Of a stretch of 6,352 nt of DNA, positions 1-5,300 are shown piece by piece. Made by a program: the position numbers and the translations under genes. Positions within the stretch are counted from its first letter, which is position 1. Each line of letters opens with the position of its first letter. The notes beneath the pieces are model-generated. The model saw nothing but the letters and a program-made list of their open reading frames with translations, was not told the origin of the DNA and ran no database searches. Source of the DNA: Hungatella sp. UBA5982 (GTDB taxonomy: Bacteria > Bacillota > Clostridia > Lachnospirales > Lachnospiraceae); NCBI GenBank assembly GCA_002429965.1, contig DJBG01000196.1, positions 51,577-57,928 on the forward strand. Reading direction: 5' to 3'.

Positions 1-28
1 TTCCCTCGCGCTACGAGACCTATTAAAC

Positions 29-55
29 AGGTTAGACTAGTTAGACAGGTTAGAC
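29..55 (+). repeat. Three tandem 9-bp repeats (AGGTTAGAC-type)
   Basis: Three head-to-tail nonamers are visible: AGGTTAGAC (29-37), TAGTTAGAC (38-46) and AGGTTAGAC (47-55). The outer two are identical and the middle one differs at its first two bases. A further exact copy, AGGTTAGAC, lies at 123-131. The array abuts the TA tract. Iteron-like binding sites are the simplest reading, but the binding protein is not identified. Confidence 0.8.
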
Positions 56-90
56 TATATATATATAAGCCTTGTTTTATGCGGTTTTCG

Positions 91-114
91 AGGGCTAACC
101 TTGGGGCTAACCTT
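91..114 (+). repeat. Two tandem 12-bp repeats (GGGCTAACCTT core)
   Basis: AGGGCTAACCTT (91-102) is followed directly by GGGGCTAACCTT (103-114), differing only at the first base. The core CTAACC is the reverse complement of the GGTTAG core in the 29-55 array, so the same site appears in the opposite orientation on the other side of the TA tract. Confidence 0.8.
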
Positions 115-129
115 TAAAAATGAGGTTAG
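107..129. repeat. Inverted repeat CTAACCT / AGGTTAG
   Basis: CTAACCT (107-113) and AGGTTAG (123-129) are perfect 7-base complements separated by 9 A/T-rich bases. In the minus-strand transcript this stem would form four bases after the stop codon at 133. It is not followed by a run of U, so it does not qualify as an intrinsic terminator. It more likely belongs to the repeat cluster as two oppositely oriented sites. Confidence 0.6.
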
Positions 130-132
130 ACC

Positions 133-2028
133 TTAATTAAACGGCAAAGTCTCCTGTCCATCATCAACATCCATAAATCCATCCAAATCCGTGTTATCAT
201 CATCTTGCGGAAGATTGAATTTTATATAGCTGGACTTAATTCCATAAACTTTTGTGCTATGAATAAATTTACCTTGGGTATTCCTGACTAAATATCCTTT
301 ATCAGACCATTTTTTACTAACTGCGGTGTAATCAAAGCCATTTTGGTTCAGGTAATCAAGTAGAACATCCCGGTTAATGATCATGACTTCCCCGTCAATC
401 TTCCCCCACGCTTCACCTTTATTTGGTGAATTATCAGCTTTCGGATCCTCAAATCGAACTGGATTCTTAGCCGCCCAGTTGAGCACCGACTGATACGCTC
501 TTTCAGCCACATCTACATCCATAGCGCTCTGCAAATACCCTTTTACCATAGGGACTGTTAAGGGCTGCTCTTCCGGGAATAATAGCTTCACCGCCAATTC
601 GTCAGCAAGAAGAAGACACGCCATGGCCATAGCTTGTTTATCAGTTGTATCAAGCTGGCACAGCTCCTCAAAATACTTCCGGTACTTCTCTGTAAGCTCT
701 GCCGTCTCAATCCCCTGTATGTACTCCACCAGCCTGCGGCCAGCAAATCCATAATGTTCCTGGACCATGCTGCTAACATAGTGGCCATCATCTACCAAAG
801 GACCATCAATAGCCACTTCAATTACACGGTTTTTGGATCCGCCGCCTGAATTGGCCTTTGTGATCGGTTCCTCTCCAGTAAATATAAAACTGTTCTTCCA
901 GGTCTTTGTATCTTCTACGCCACCATAAGCCTTTGCCCGGCCACGGTCCACGCCTTCTGTGATCTGGTAGATCAGCTGGTCAAAATTACCTTGCCATTTA
1001 TCTTTAATGGTCTGAAGCTCGTCCCCGGCGAAAGGAATGGAACATAAAAATGCAGCGTTTCGCATGATAGCATTTTTCGTCATATTCATGGTCTTTACAA
1101 GTCCGCCCATCTTAGGATTGCCCCAGATACTCATAGCGACCATCAAGGCTACCGTTTTACAGGTTCCGGTTGTTCCCCAGATATGAAGCACAAAGGGAAG
1201 TACCTTAAGCGGTTCCAGAAGTACAGAAGCGAAGCTGACAGCCATCATCATACGCAGAGGTAGGTTCTTTCTTAGTCCGGTGCATAGTTCCCTCCATGTA
1301 TCAAAGCTGCCATTCTCTCGCACATTTCGGAAAATTGCTTCGTAGTCCATATCGCCCTCATATCGGATATCTTCTGCATAGGGAGTAAAAAAGGAGCCTA
1401 CCCACCCAAGACGGTTAATGGATTTCTTTGGATTGAGCGTAAGGGGGTTAAGCCCTACGCAATCTGATATGTACCGGACCAGATTCTTTGCATTGTCTGA
1501 TGTCACCTCAATTCCATACTGACTGAGAGCGTCCACGATTTTATTAGTATTGGCACAGACACTCCGATCTACGGTTATGCTCTGCCAGGATGCGGACTTG
1601 AAATAGGCCAGGGTAATTCTCTCCTCTGCTGTGTCTACATTTTTCAGTATCTCTATGGGCAGGATTGGGTGGCTGCATGCATGGGCCGGTACCGGCATGG
1701 CATTCTTGTCATACCGGATTGCCCGGACCCCTAAGTCATTGGCCGTCCACTCTCCGCATATCAGTTCCAGCGGCTGATCGGTAAACTTCGTCTTTTGCCC
1801 GTCCTGTTTCTGACGCTGGGCGTAATCAAGAACGAAGGACTTATATATGTTGTTAAATTCCGTAGAACGCTTTAGTCTTCTGGCTACATTCCGCAGGGAT
1901 TCTATGTACTGGGTCCGCTCCACGTTATCTTCTATCTCAAATATTCCATAGAAAACTTCATCTGGAAATGGATCCGTCTGGCCCAATTCGGATATACCAG
2001 TTATTAATTCGTCCTTCGATTTCTCCAA
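133..2028 (-). CDS. DUF927-type phage replication ATPase (putative helicase), atypical Walker A
   Basis: This 631-residue protein is probably the replicative helicase or helicase-like motor of the phage, acting with the primase-type protein encoded just upstream. The P-loop half begins near residue 278: Walker A region GTTGTCKT at 285-292, Walker B-like PFAGDE at 332-337, a sensor-1-like FIFTGE at 381-386, and a candidate arginine finger (KNR) at 399-401. This order fits DUF927-containing phage proteins. About 200 N-terminal residues carry no catalytic motif I recognise. Residues 540-605 look like a small helical or winged domain. The tail (608-631) is very acidic and ends QETLPFN, resembling an SSB tip. 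Cys290 replaces the second conserved Walker A glycine. The first possible start is a TTG at 2028, preceded by an in-frame stop at 2035-2037, so the start is uncertain. The gene overlaps the primase gene by 71 bases, suggesting translational coupling. Confidence 0.82.
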   Translation of the reverse strand: MEKSKDELITGISELGQTDPFPDEVFYGIFEIEDNVERTQYIESLRNVARRLKRSTEFNNIYKSFVLDYAQRQKQDGQKTKFTDQPLELICGEWTANDLGVRAIRYDKNAMPVPAHACSHPILPIEILKNVDTAEERITLAYFKSASWQSITVDRSVCANTNKIVDALSQYGIEVTSDNAKNLVRYISDCVGLNPLTLNPKKSINRLGWVGSFFTPYAEDIRYEGDMDYEAIFRNVRENGSFDTWRELCTGLRKNLPLRMMMAVSFASVLLEPLKVLPFVLHIWGTTGTCKTVALMVAMSIWGNPKMGGLVKTMNMTKNAIMRNAAFLCSIPFAGDELQTIKDKWQGNFDQLIYQITEGVDRGRAKAYGGVEDTKTWKNSFIFTGEEPITKANSGGGSKNRVIEVAIDGPLVDDGHYVSSMVQEHYGFAGRRLVEYIQGIETAELTEKYRKYFEELCQLDTTDKQAMAMACLLLADELAVKLLFPEEQPLTVPMVKGYLQSAMDVDVAERAYQSVLNWAAKNPVRFEDPKADNSPNKGEAWGKIDGEVMIINRDVLLDYLNQNGFDYTAVSKKWSDKGYLVRNTQGKFIHSTKVYGIKSSYIKFNLPQDDDNTDLDGFMDVDDGQETLPFN

Positions 2029-2572
2029 TCCTTCTCACCGCCTTTTTGTCGTCATAAACTTCTTCCGGACATTCCTCCAGGTTTTCAAGTAGATATTCTA
2101 TAAAAGTAATGTTCTGCAGAGCTTCAGTAAAATGCTCATTCCTTTCACGGATTGCCTCACAAAGCAGAATCCAGTACATCCGAACGTACATTTTTGCTCT
2201 TTTTCTAAAAGAGGCAACTTCATGCCGCCTCTTTCTCTTACGCTCTGCTTCACGCTTCTCTCTGTAAGTAACCGGTTCAGATAATGGAATTTGAAATGCA
2301 ATAGCCAGTTCCTTAGCTGCTTCCTCATTACGGACCTCCTGATACAAGGCAGCAAACTTTATCTGGTCCCCGCCTGTACCGCAGGAAAAGCAGTAAAAGC
2401 CTTTCCCGTTGGGGTAAATCTTCATACTGGGATCCTTGTCCTGGTGAAAGGGGCATAAGCAGAGCCCCTTTTGATTCACCTGAAGACCGTAATATTCTGC
2501 AACGGCTTGCATGGACACAAATTCCTTTACCTTATGAAATAGCTCCGGATCACATGAATGGAATTCCCTCAT
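1958..2572 (-). CDS. CHC2 zinc-finger primase-like protein lacking a catalytic domain
   Basis: This 204-residue protein has an N-terminal DnaG-type zinc-binding domain: Cys40-x2-His43-x17-Cys61-x2-Cys64, within the typical CPFHxDKxPS and FYCFSCGxGGD contexts. In DnaG this domain recognises the template trinucleotide for priming. After about residue 100 comes a very basic stretch (105-128) and then helical sequence. No TOPRIM or RNA-polymerase core is seen, and cellular DnaG is roughly three times longer. The likely role is primer-site recognition in phage replication, together with the DUF927 ATPase whose start lies inside this gene. I chose ATG at 2572 over the adjacent GTG at 2575 because AAGGAG at 2579-2584 sits six bases before the ATG. 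The gene overlaps the ssDNA-binding-type gene by 23 bases. The zinc finger is certain in sequence; priming activity is inferred. Confidence 0.85.
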   Translation of the reverse strand: MREFHSCDPELFHKVKEFVSMQAVAEYYGLQVNQKGLCLCPFHQDKDPSMKIYPNGKGFYCFSCGTGGDQIKFAALYQEVRNEEAAKELAIAFQIPLSEPVTYREKREAERKRKRRHEVASFRKRAKMYVRMYWILLCEAIRERNEHFTEALQNITFIEYLLENLEECPEEVYDDKKAVRRIGEIEGRINNWYIRIGPDGSISR

Positions 2573-3182
2573 CACCGGCTCCTTCCGGAATGTTCATAAA
2601 ACCATCACTGTCAGTAAATGATGGAGGTGCAGCATCGGCTGGACCTGGGCGACTTCCTCCCTGGGAGTCTGCTGGAAGAAGTTCATCTTCCGGAACCTCT
2701 GCTTCATCAAGTCCAGCAACGCTACGAATCCTCCACAGTTCCGTAACAAAAGGCTTGCTTCCGTTATTGGCTTCAAATTGACGGCGACGGAATACTCCAC
2801 CAAATTTCTTATCAATCAGAACCTTTTCATTTCCATCTTTGTCCCATGGGAAAGTAAAGTTATTGGATCGCTCAATACTAGTGACGATCCCTTTAAGCCA
2901 AGAAGTTCCTTTATCATCCATATTCTGTTTGAAGACACCTTTCCACTTGGCGTTTGGATCCTGCGCTTTCTCTGCTTTAAATTGTTTCTCGTAGAAATTT
3001 GTATGTTCTCCTTCTGCGACATCAAAGAGAATGACAAATTTCCTCCAGTCCCTTCCGCTTCGATCAGTATCCGTGATCTCTGCGACCTGCTTAATTTTGC
3101 ATACATACTTTCCCTTAGGAAGTTGTAAAGACTCTCCGGTAAATGCCTGGGCCTCGTCATATCCTGTTGGTTTCTTAATCAT
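2550..3182 (-). CDS. Phage ssDNA-binding-type protein (DUF669-like) with SSB-like acidic tip
   Basis: This 210-residue protein resembles phage proteins annotated as DUF669-like or single-stranded DNA-binding proteins. Residues 1-155 form a beta-rich body that starts with a typical LPKGKYVCKIKQV strand (21-33) and has many aromatic and basic residues (W46, W80, W95, W113, RRR at 132-134), consistent with an OB-like fold. A Gly/Pro/Ala-rich linker follows at about 171-190, then a tail SDGFMNIPEG and the acidic end DEGIPFM. The body-linker-acidic-tip layout is that of SSB. It probably coats ssDNA at the fork and recruits partners. It starts at ATG 3182 with AAGGAGG 10 bases upstream, overlaps the ATPase gene by 8 bases, and precedes the primase gene. 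The ATPase plus SSB pairing is typical of phage recombination cassettes. Family placement is by sequence feel and context, not by search. Confidence 0.72.
   Translation of the reverse strand: MIKKPTGYDEAQAFTGESLQLPKGKYVCKIKQVAEITDTDRSGRDWRKFVILFDVAEGEHTNFYEKQFKAEKAQDPNAKWKGVFKQNMDDKGTSWLKGIVTSIERSNNFTFPWDKDGNEKVLIDKKFGGVFRRRQFEANNGSKPFVTELWRIRSVAGLDEAEVPEDELLPADSQGGSRPGPADAAPPSFTDSDGFMNIPEGAGDEGIPFM
2579..2584 (-). promoter_or_regulatory. Ribosome binding site deciding the primase start
   Basis: Minus-strand AAGGAG lies six bases upstream of ATG 2572 but only three from the in-frame GTG at 2575. This favours the ATG. The site lies inside the coding sequence for the acidic tip of the preceding protein. 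Confidence 0.65.
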
Positions 3183-3840
3183 GCTTTGAATCCTCCTTGT
3201 TTATATTCTTTGGGTTTGAAATTTCGTAATACTCTCTAATTGTGTGATCCACCATCAGGAGATCGTTGTCAATGGCCAGATCTTCAAACATTCCCATGGG
3301 AGATTTACTGACTGCTCCATTTACTGACTGAGTAATGAATTTGTGTTCATCTCCATCAATGACGCATCGCAGAACAATAGTAAACATTCCTTCTACACAT
3401 ACTTTTTCATCAAGTAGTTTCCCTATCGTTTTCGGTCTAACGTCCCCCATGTCGTCCTTATCTTCATGCATAAAGAAATACACAATTTTATCCTGCTCTT
3501 TTAACTGCACCACATGTTGAACTAATGACCAGAACCGATCTCCCAGGTCGTTGTATAAAGCAAAAACCCCATTTCCCTTCCCCGCGCTACTATGTCCACG
3601 CATAAACTGGTTTGTAATTAAATACCCAGCATCGTCAATCACGAGGGATCTCTGAGTGGCTCCGGTAACAGACTTCGCAATCACAGCATAATCGTCTGTA
3701 GCAATTGATGGGATTTTGCCCTTAAACGGCAACGGCTTGTTAAGGACATTGAACATTGCAAAATCCTTCCCTGCACAATTCCTTAAACTTGCACTTTTGC
3801 CGGTACCGCTCCGGCCAATGATTAAAACTGGTATTGCCAT
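3175..3840 (-). CDS. AAA_24 / Sak4-like phage nucleotide-binding ATPase
   Basis: This 221-residue P-loop protein has a canonical Walker A, GRSGTGKS at residues 9-16, immediately after the first beta strand (VLII). A Walker B, SLVIDDAG, is at 65-72 with Asp69 and Asp70. A following strand ends in YFFMHED (121-127), placed like a sensor or catalytic-residue strand. Length and layout match small phage ATPases annotated as AAA_24 or 'phage nucleotide-binding protein', a group that overlaps the RecA-like Sak4 single-strand annealing proteins. Sak4 proteins act in recombination together with a phage SSB, and here the ssDNA-binding-type gene follows with an 8-base overlap. The SD AAGGAGG overlaps the TAA of the upstream gene, and ATG 3840 follows seven bases after it. 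The C-terminus (from about 208) is polar and probably disordered. The ATPase call is firm; recombinase rather than packaging or helicase-loading function is inference. Confidence 0.82.
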   Translation of the reverse strand: MAIPVLIIGRSGTGKSASLRNCAGKDFAMFNVLNKPLPFKGKIPSIATDDYAVIAKSVTGATQRSLVIDDAGYLITNQFMRGHSSAGKGNGVFALYNDLGDRFWSLVQHVVQLKEQDKIVYFFMHEDKDDMGDVRPKTIGKLLDEKVCVEGMFTIVLRCVIDGDEHKFITQSVNGAVSKSPMGMFEDLAIDNDLLMVDHTIREYYEISNPKNINKEDSKHD

Positions 3841-3852
3841 GTCGTTTCCTCC

Positions 3853-4506
3853 TTAATATGGCAGCTCTTCTTCAAAGTCTGCTTCCTGATCCGGTTCATT
3901 ATCTTCCCTTAAGCGCCAGTCTGTCTGAAAGAAATCCAGCTTTTCCATGGTTGGAAAAATAACGTCCCTGGCCTTTTCTCCCAATTCCGTTGTATGTACC
4001 CAATAAATAGTAGTATCGTTCTTCCAGTACAGGATTCCAGAGTTATAATTGGGTCTACCGGGCATACTCTCCACCTTTGTGTCCAATTCTTTGCTGCTTA
4101 TCACATCAGCCGTCATGCCTTTATCTGCAACCTTGTAGCTAAGATCGCTATGTATTTGGAGAACAATAAATGTGTGTGGCCATACACAGTAATTTAATGG
4201 CACATAGGTTGCGTAATCTTTGGCTTCTTTCCATAGATAATAAATGTCTGGATAATCCGTTTGGGAATCCTGAACCACTTCCCCATCTTGCTGTGAATAT
4301 TTGTAATACTCTCCTGGCTCTGGAATGTCTCCAATCAGTTCCATAAGTGCGGCTTTGAATTTATTAGAGGCGTACAGAATTTCCGTGCTTAATCCCCACG
4401 TACTGGCGTGAACCAGATATCTTCCATTCATATTTCCTACATACAGGCCCCCACTTTTAAGTGCTGACTTCATATTCTTTTTTAATTCACCAGTTTTTAA
4501 AAACAT
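3853..4506 (-). CDS. Uncharacterised replication-module protein with acidic EEELPY tip
   Basis: I do not recognise a defined family for this 217-residue protein. It is soluble, with no signal peptide or membrane span, and appears mixed alpha/beta. The N-terminus (TGELKKNMKSALKSGG, 5-20) is basic and amphipathic. The middle is rich in Tyr and Trp (YYLWKEAKDYATYVPLNY at 89-106; YWKNDTTIYWVH at 160-171). The segment 200-217 is strongly acidic and ends EEELPY, similar in form to the SSB tip. It starts at ATG 4506 with AAGGGAG five bases upstream, 11 bases after the preceding gene, and its stop codon is embedded in the ribosome site of the ATPase gene. Position inside the recombination/replication cassette suggests an accessory fork factor. 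A clamp-like or ssDNA-binding role is possible but not shown by any motif. Confidence 0.8.
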   Translation of the reverse strand: MFLKTGELKKNMKSALKSGGLYVGNMNGRYLVHASTWGLSTEILYASNKFKAALMELIGDIPEPGEYYKYSQQDGEVVQDSQTDYPDIYYLWKEAKDYATYVPLNYCVWPHTFIVLQIHSDLSYKVADKGMTADVISSKELDTKVESMPGRPNYNSGILYWKNDTTIYWVHTTELGEKARDVIFPTMEKLDFFQTDWRLREDNEPDQEADFEEELPY

Positions 4507-4517
4507 AATTCTCCCTT

Positions 4518-4709
4518 CTATCTTCCTTCATGGCCCCGTTCGGCTGCCATGCGGACAAGATCAAGCACAATATTCAGTTCATCATAGGAAAGCTGCCATA
4601 TATTGCTTACCATTAAATCCGTGATCTTCGATGATACCTTAACTAGCTGCGCCATCCGGTAAGGCGATATCTCCGAACCGGAAGTACCTGGCAGCTTGTC
4701 CACGCTCAT
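4518..4709 (-). CDS. Small helical hypothetical protein (63 aa)
   Basis: I do not recognise this protein. The first 15 residues are polar and loop-like (Gly, Ser, Pro). Residues 17-60 look like two amphipathic helices (YRMAQLVKVSSKITDLMV and SYDELNIVLDLVRMAAERG). There is no Cys/His metal motif, no HTH signature and no membrane span. Its ATG overlaps the TGA of the Gp157-like gene in an ATGA junction, so the two are very probably translated by coupling. Co-translation suggests it works with the Gp157-like protein or the following 217-residue protein. Confidence 0.75.
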   Translation of the reverse strand: MSVDKLPGTSGSEISPYRMAQLVKVSSKITDLMVSNIWQLSYDELNIVLDLVRMAAERGHEGR

Positions 4710-5203
4710 CGGATTCGCAAATGCTCCCCACGTGGTTCAAAGTGCGCCCATTCAACCTGTTTCTCTGAAAGAAGCTGGCGGACTGCTTCTTTATTTACTA
4801 CTGGTGGCTGCGGAATGGTGTATTTAGGAGGAATATCTTCCACAGTACCATCAATGATCAGAGGCTCTGCTCCGCCATTCTTGCAAATGGAATAGCTGAA
4901 TAGGGCAGTTTTAAACTTCTCTTTCCCAGTAAAGCGCATATTTTCCTTAAGATACTCTTTAATCCACTTGTCCCTATCTTCTAACTGCTTCGCTCTGGCC
5001 ATAAGCCGATCAATTTCTGAACTAATGGCCTTAACGCTGGCCTGGATTTCCATATGTATCTTAGCGAGGTTGTCCGACTTTTCTTCAAACTCCCCAAAGA
5101 TTGCCTCTAGAGTGTCTTTCATGATCTGAGGATCAATTTCCTCCGCATAGCACAATTCTTCAAAGGCTTTATACTCCTCTGCAATGACATATAATTTTTC
5201 CAT
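4706..5203 (-). CDS. Siphovirus Gp157-family protein
   Basis: This 165-residue protein fits the siphovirus Gp157 family in length and layout. The N-terminus is a short helical region starting LYVIAEEYKAFEEL (4-17). Next comes DPQIMKDTLEAIFGEFEEKSDNLAKI (24-49), then a long coiled coil to about residue 88. The conserved junction TGKEKFKTALFSYSICKNGG (92-111) follows, then the IPPKYTIPQPPVVNKEAVRQLL segment (124-145), and the ending HLRIR. The family's biochemical role is unsettled. It is usually encoded beside phage recombination and ssDNA-binding genes, as here, and early work linked a member to interference with phage growth. ATG 5203 has GGAGG eight bases upstream. It is the first gene after the only sizeable gap in the operon, so it could have its own promoter or be controlled by the palindrome in that gap. 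Confidence 0.87.
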   Translation of the reverse strand: MEKLYVIAEEYKAFEELCYAEEIDPQIMKDTLEAIFGEFEEKSDNLAKIHMEIQASVKAISSEIDRLMARAKQLEDRDKWIKEYLKENMRFTGKEKFKTALFSYSICKNGGAEPLIIDGTVEDIPPKYTIPQPPVVNKEAVRQLLSEKQVEWAHFEPRGEHLRIR

Positions 5204-5204
5204 C

Positions 5205-5233
5205 TTGATTTCCTCCGATAGATTCCCTATAAT
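5205..5233 (+). promoter_or_regulatory. Plus-strand sigma-A-type promoter (TTGATT-N17-TATAAT)
   Basis: TTGATT (5205-5210) matches four of six bases of the -35 consensus. TATAAT (5228-5233) matches the -10 consensus exactly, and the spacer is exactly 17 bases. The predicted start is near 5239-5240. It faces right, against the operon. The -35 box overlaps the leader between the ribosome site and start codon of the Gp157-like gene, so part of the match could be a by-product of that leader. Confidence 0.6.
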
Positions 5234-5238
5234 AGGGA
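5224..5238. promoter_or_regulatory. Perfect 15-base palindrome, candidate repressor operator
   Basis: TCCCTAT-A-ATAGGGA is a perfect inverted repeat about the central base 5231. It fully contains the -10 box of the plus-strand promoter. It also lies 21 bases upstream of the start codon of the Gp157-like gene on the minus strand. This placement suits a dimeric phage repressor or antirepressor-controlled site. No second full copy was found, only scattered half-sites inside genes, so the operator role is inference. Confidence 0.5.
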
Positions 5239-5300
5239 TGAATAATATTTTCGAGTTACTCTGATTCCCTGGGAGCCCCCGCTCCTGGGGTTTCTTTTTT
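5239..5300 (+). ncRNA. Predicted ~60-nt antisense small RNA
   Basis: A strong plus-strand promoter ends at 5233 and a strong plus-strand intrinsic terminator ends at about 5300. Together they define a transcript of about 60 nt with no plus-strand gene downstream. It would be antisense to the intergenic leader and to the last 40 or so bases of the 79-residue gene (5256-5300). A nine-codon frame, ATG 5238 to TGA 5264 (eight-residue peptide MNNIFELL), begins almost at the predicted start and could be a leaderless peptide, though this may be chance. Existence is inferred from the paired signals only. Confidence 0.5.

Larger units (their letters stand above)
1..132. other. Non-coding repeat-rich segment, candidate replication origin
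   Basis: No open reading frame of use is visible here. The hexamer GGTTAG, or its complement CTAACC, occurs at 30-35, 48-53, 95-100, 107-112 and 124-129, with a one-base variant (AGTTAG) at 39-44. I did not find this hexamer clustered elsewhere in the window. Between the two repeat groups lies an alternating TA tract at 56-68. Short clustered repeats next to an easily melted tract, directly downstream of primase and helicase-type genes, match the general architecture of phage and plasmid iteron origins. That role is inference. No U-tract terminator follows the last gene, so the operon may continue past the left edge. Confidence 0.45.

Noticed and set aside
41..69. Possible plus-strand promoter TTAGAC-N17-TATAAG in the left repeat region
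   Set aside because: The -35 is weak and supplied by the repeat unit, the -10 is part of a TA run, and it would only read antisense into the DUF927 gene.
29..131. CRISPR-like or recombination attachment site reading of the left repeats
   Set aside because: Repeat units are 9-12 bases without spacers, unlike CRISPR. No integrase, tRNA end or duplicated core is visible to support an attachment site.
2573..2575. GTG start for the CHC2 protein
   Set aside because: The next codon is ATG with better spacing from AAGGAG; the GTG has only three bases of spacing.
2778..3128. Plus-strand open frame of 116 codons opposite the ssDNA-binding-type gene
   Set aside because: It lies wholly within a well-supported minus-strand gene, has no good ribosome site and no recognisable domain. 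It is the complement of a real gene.
5190..5195. Another plus-strand TATAAT just inside the Gp157-like gene
   Set aside because: No -35-like hexamer at 16-18 bases upstream and no TGn extension. The promoter at 5205-5233 is far better.
5228..5283. A minus-strand promoter for the Gp157-like gene using TATTAT in the palindrome or at the upstream A/T stretch
   Set aside because: No acceptable -35 sequence at the right spacing for either -10 candidate, so I do not call it, though the operator position leaves it possible.
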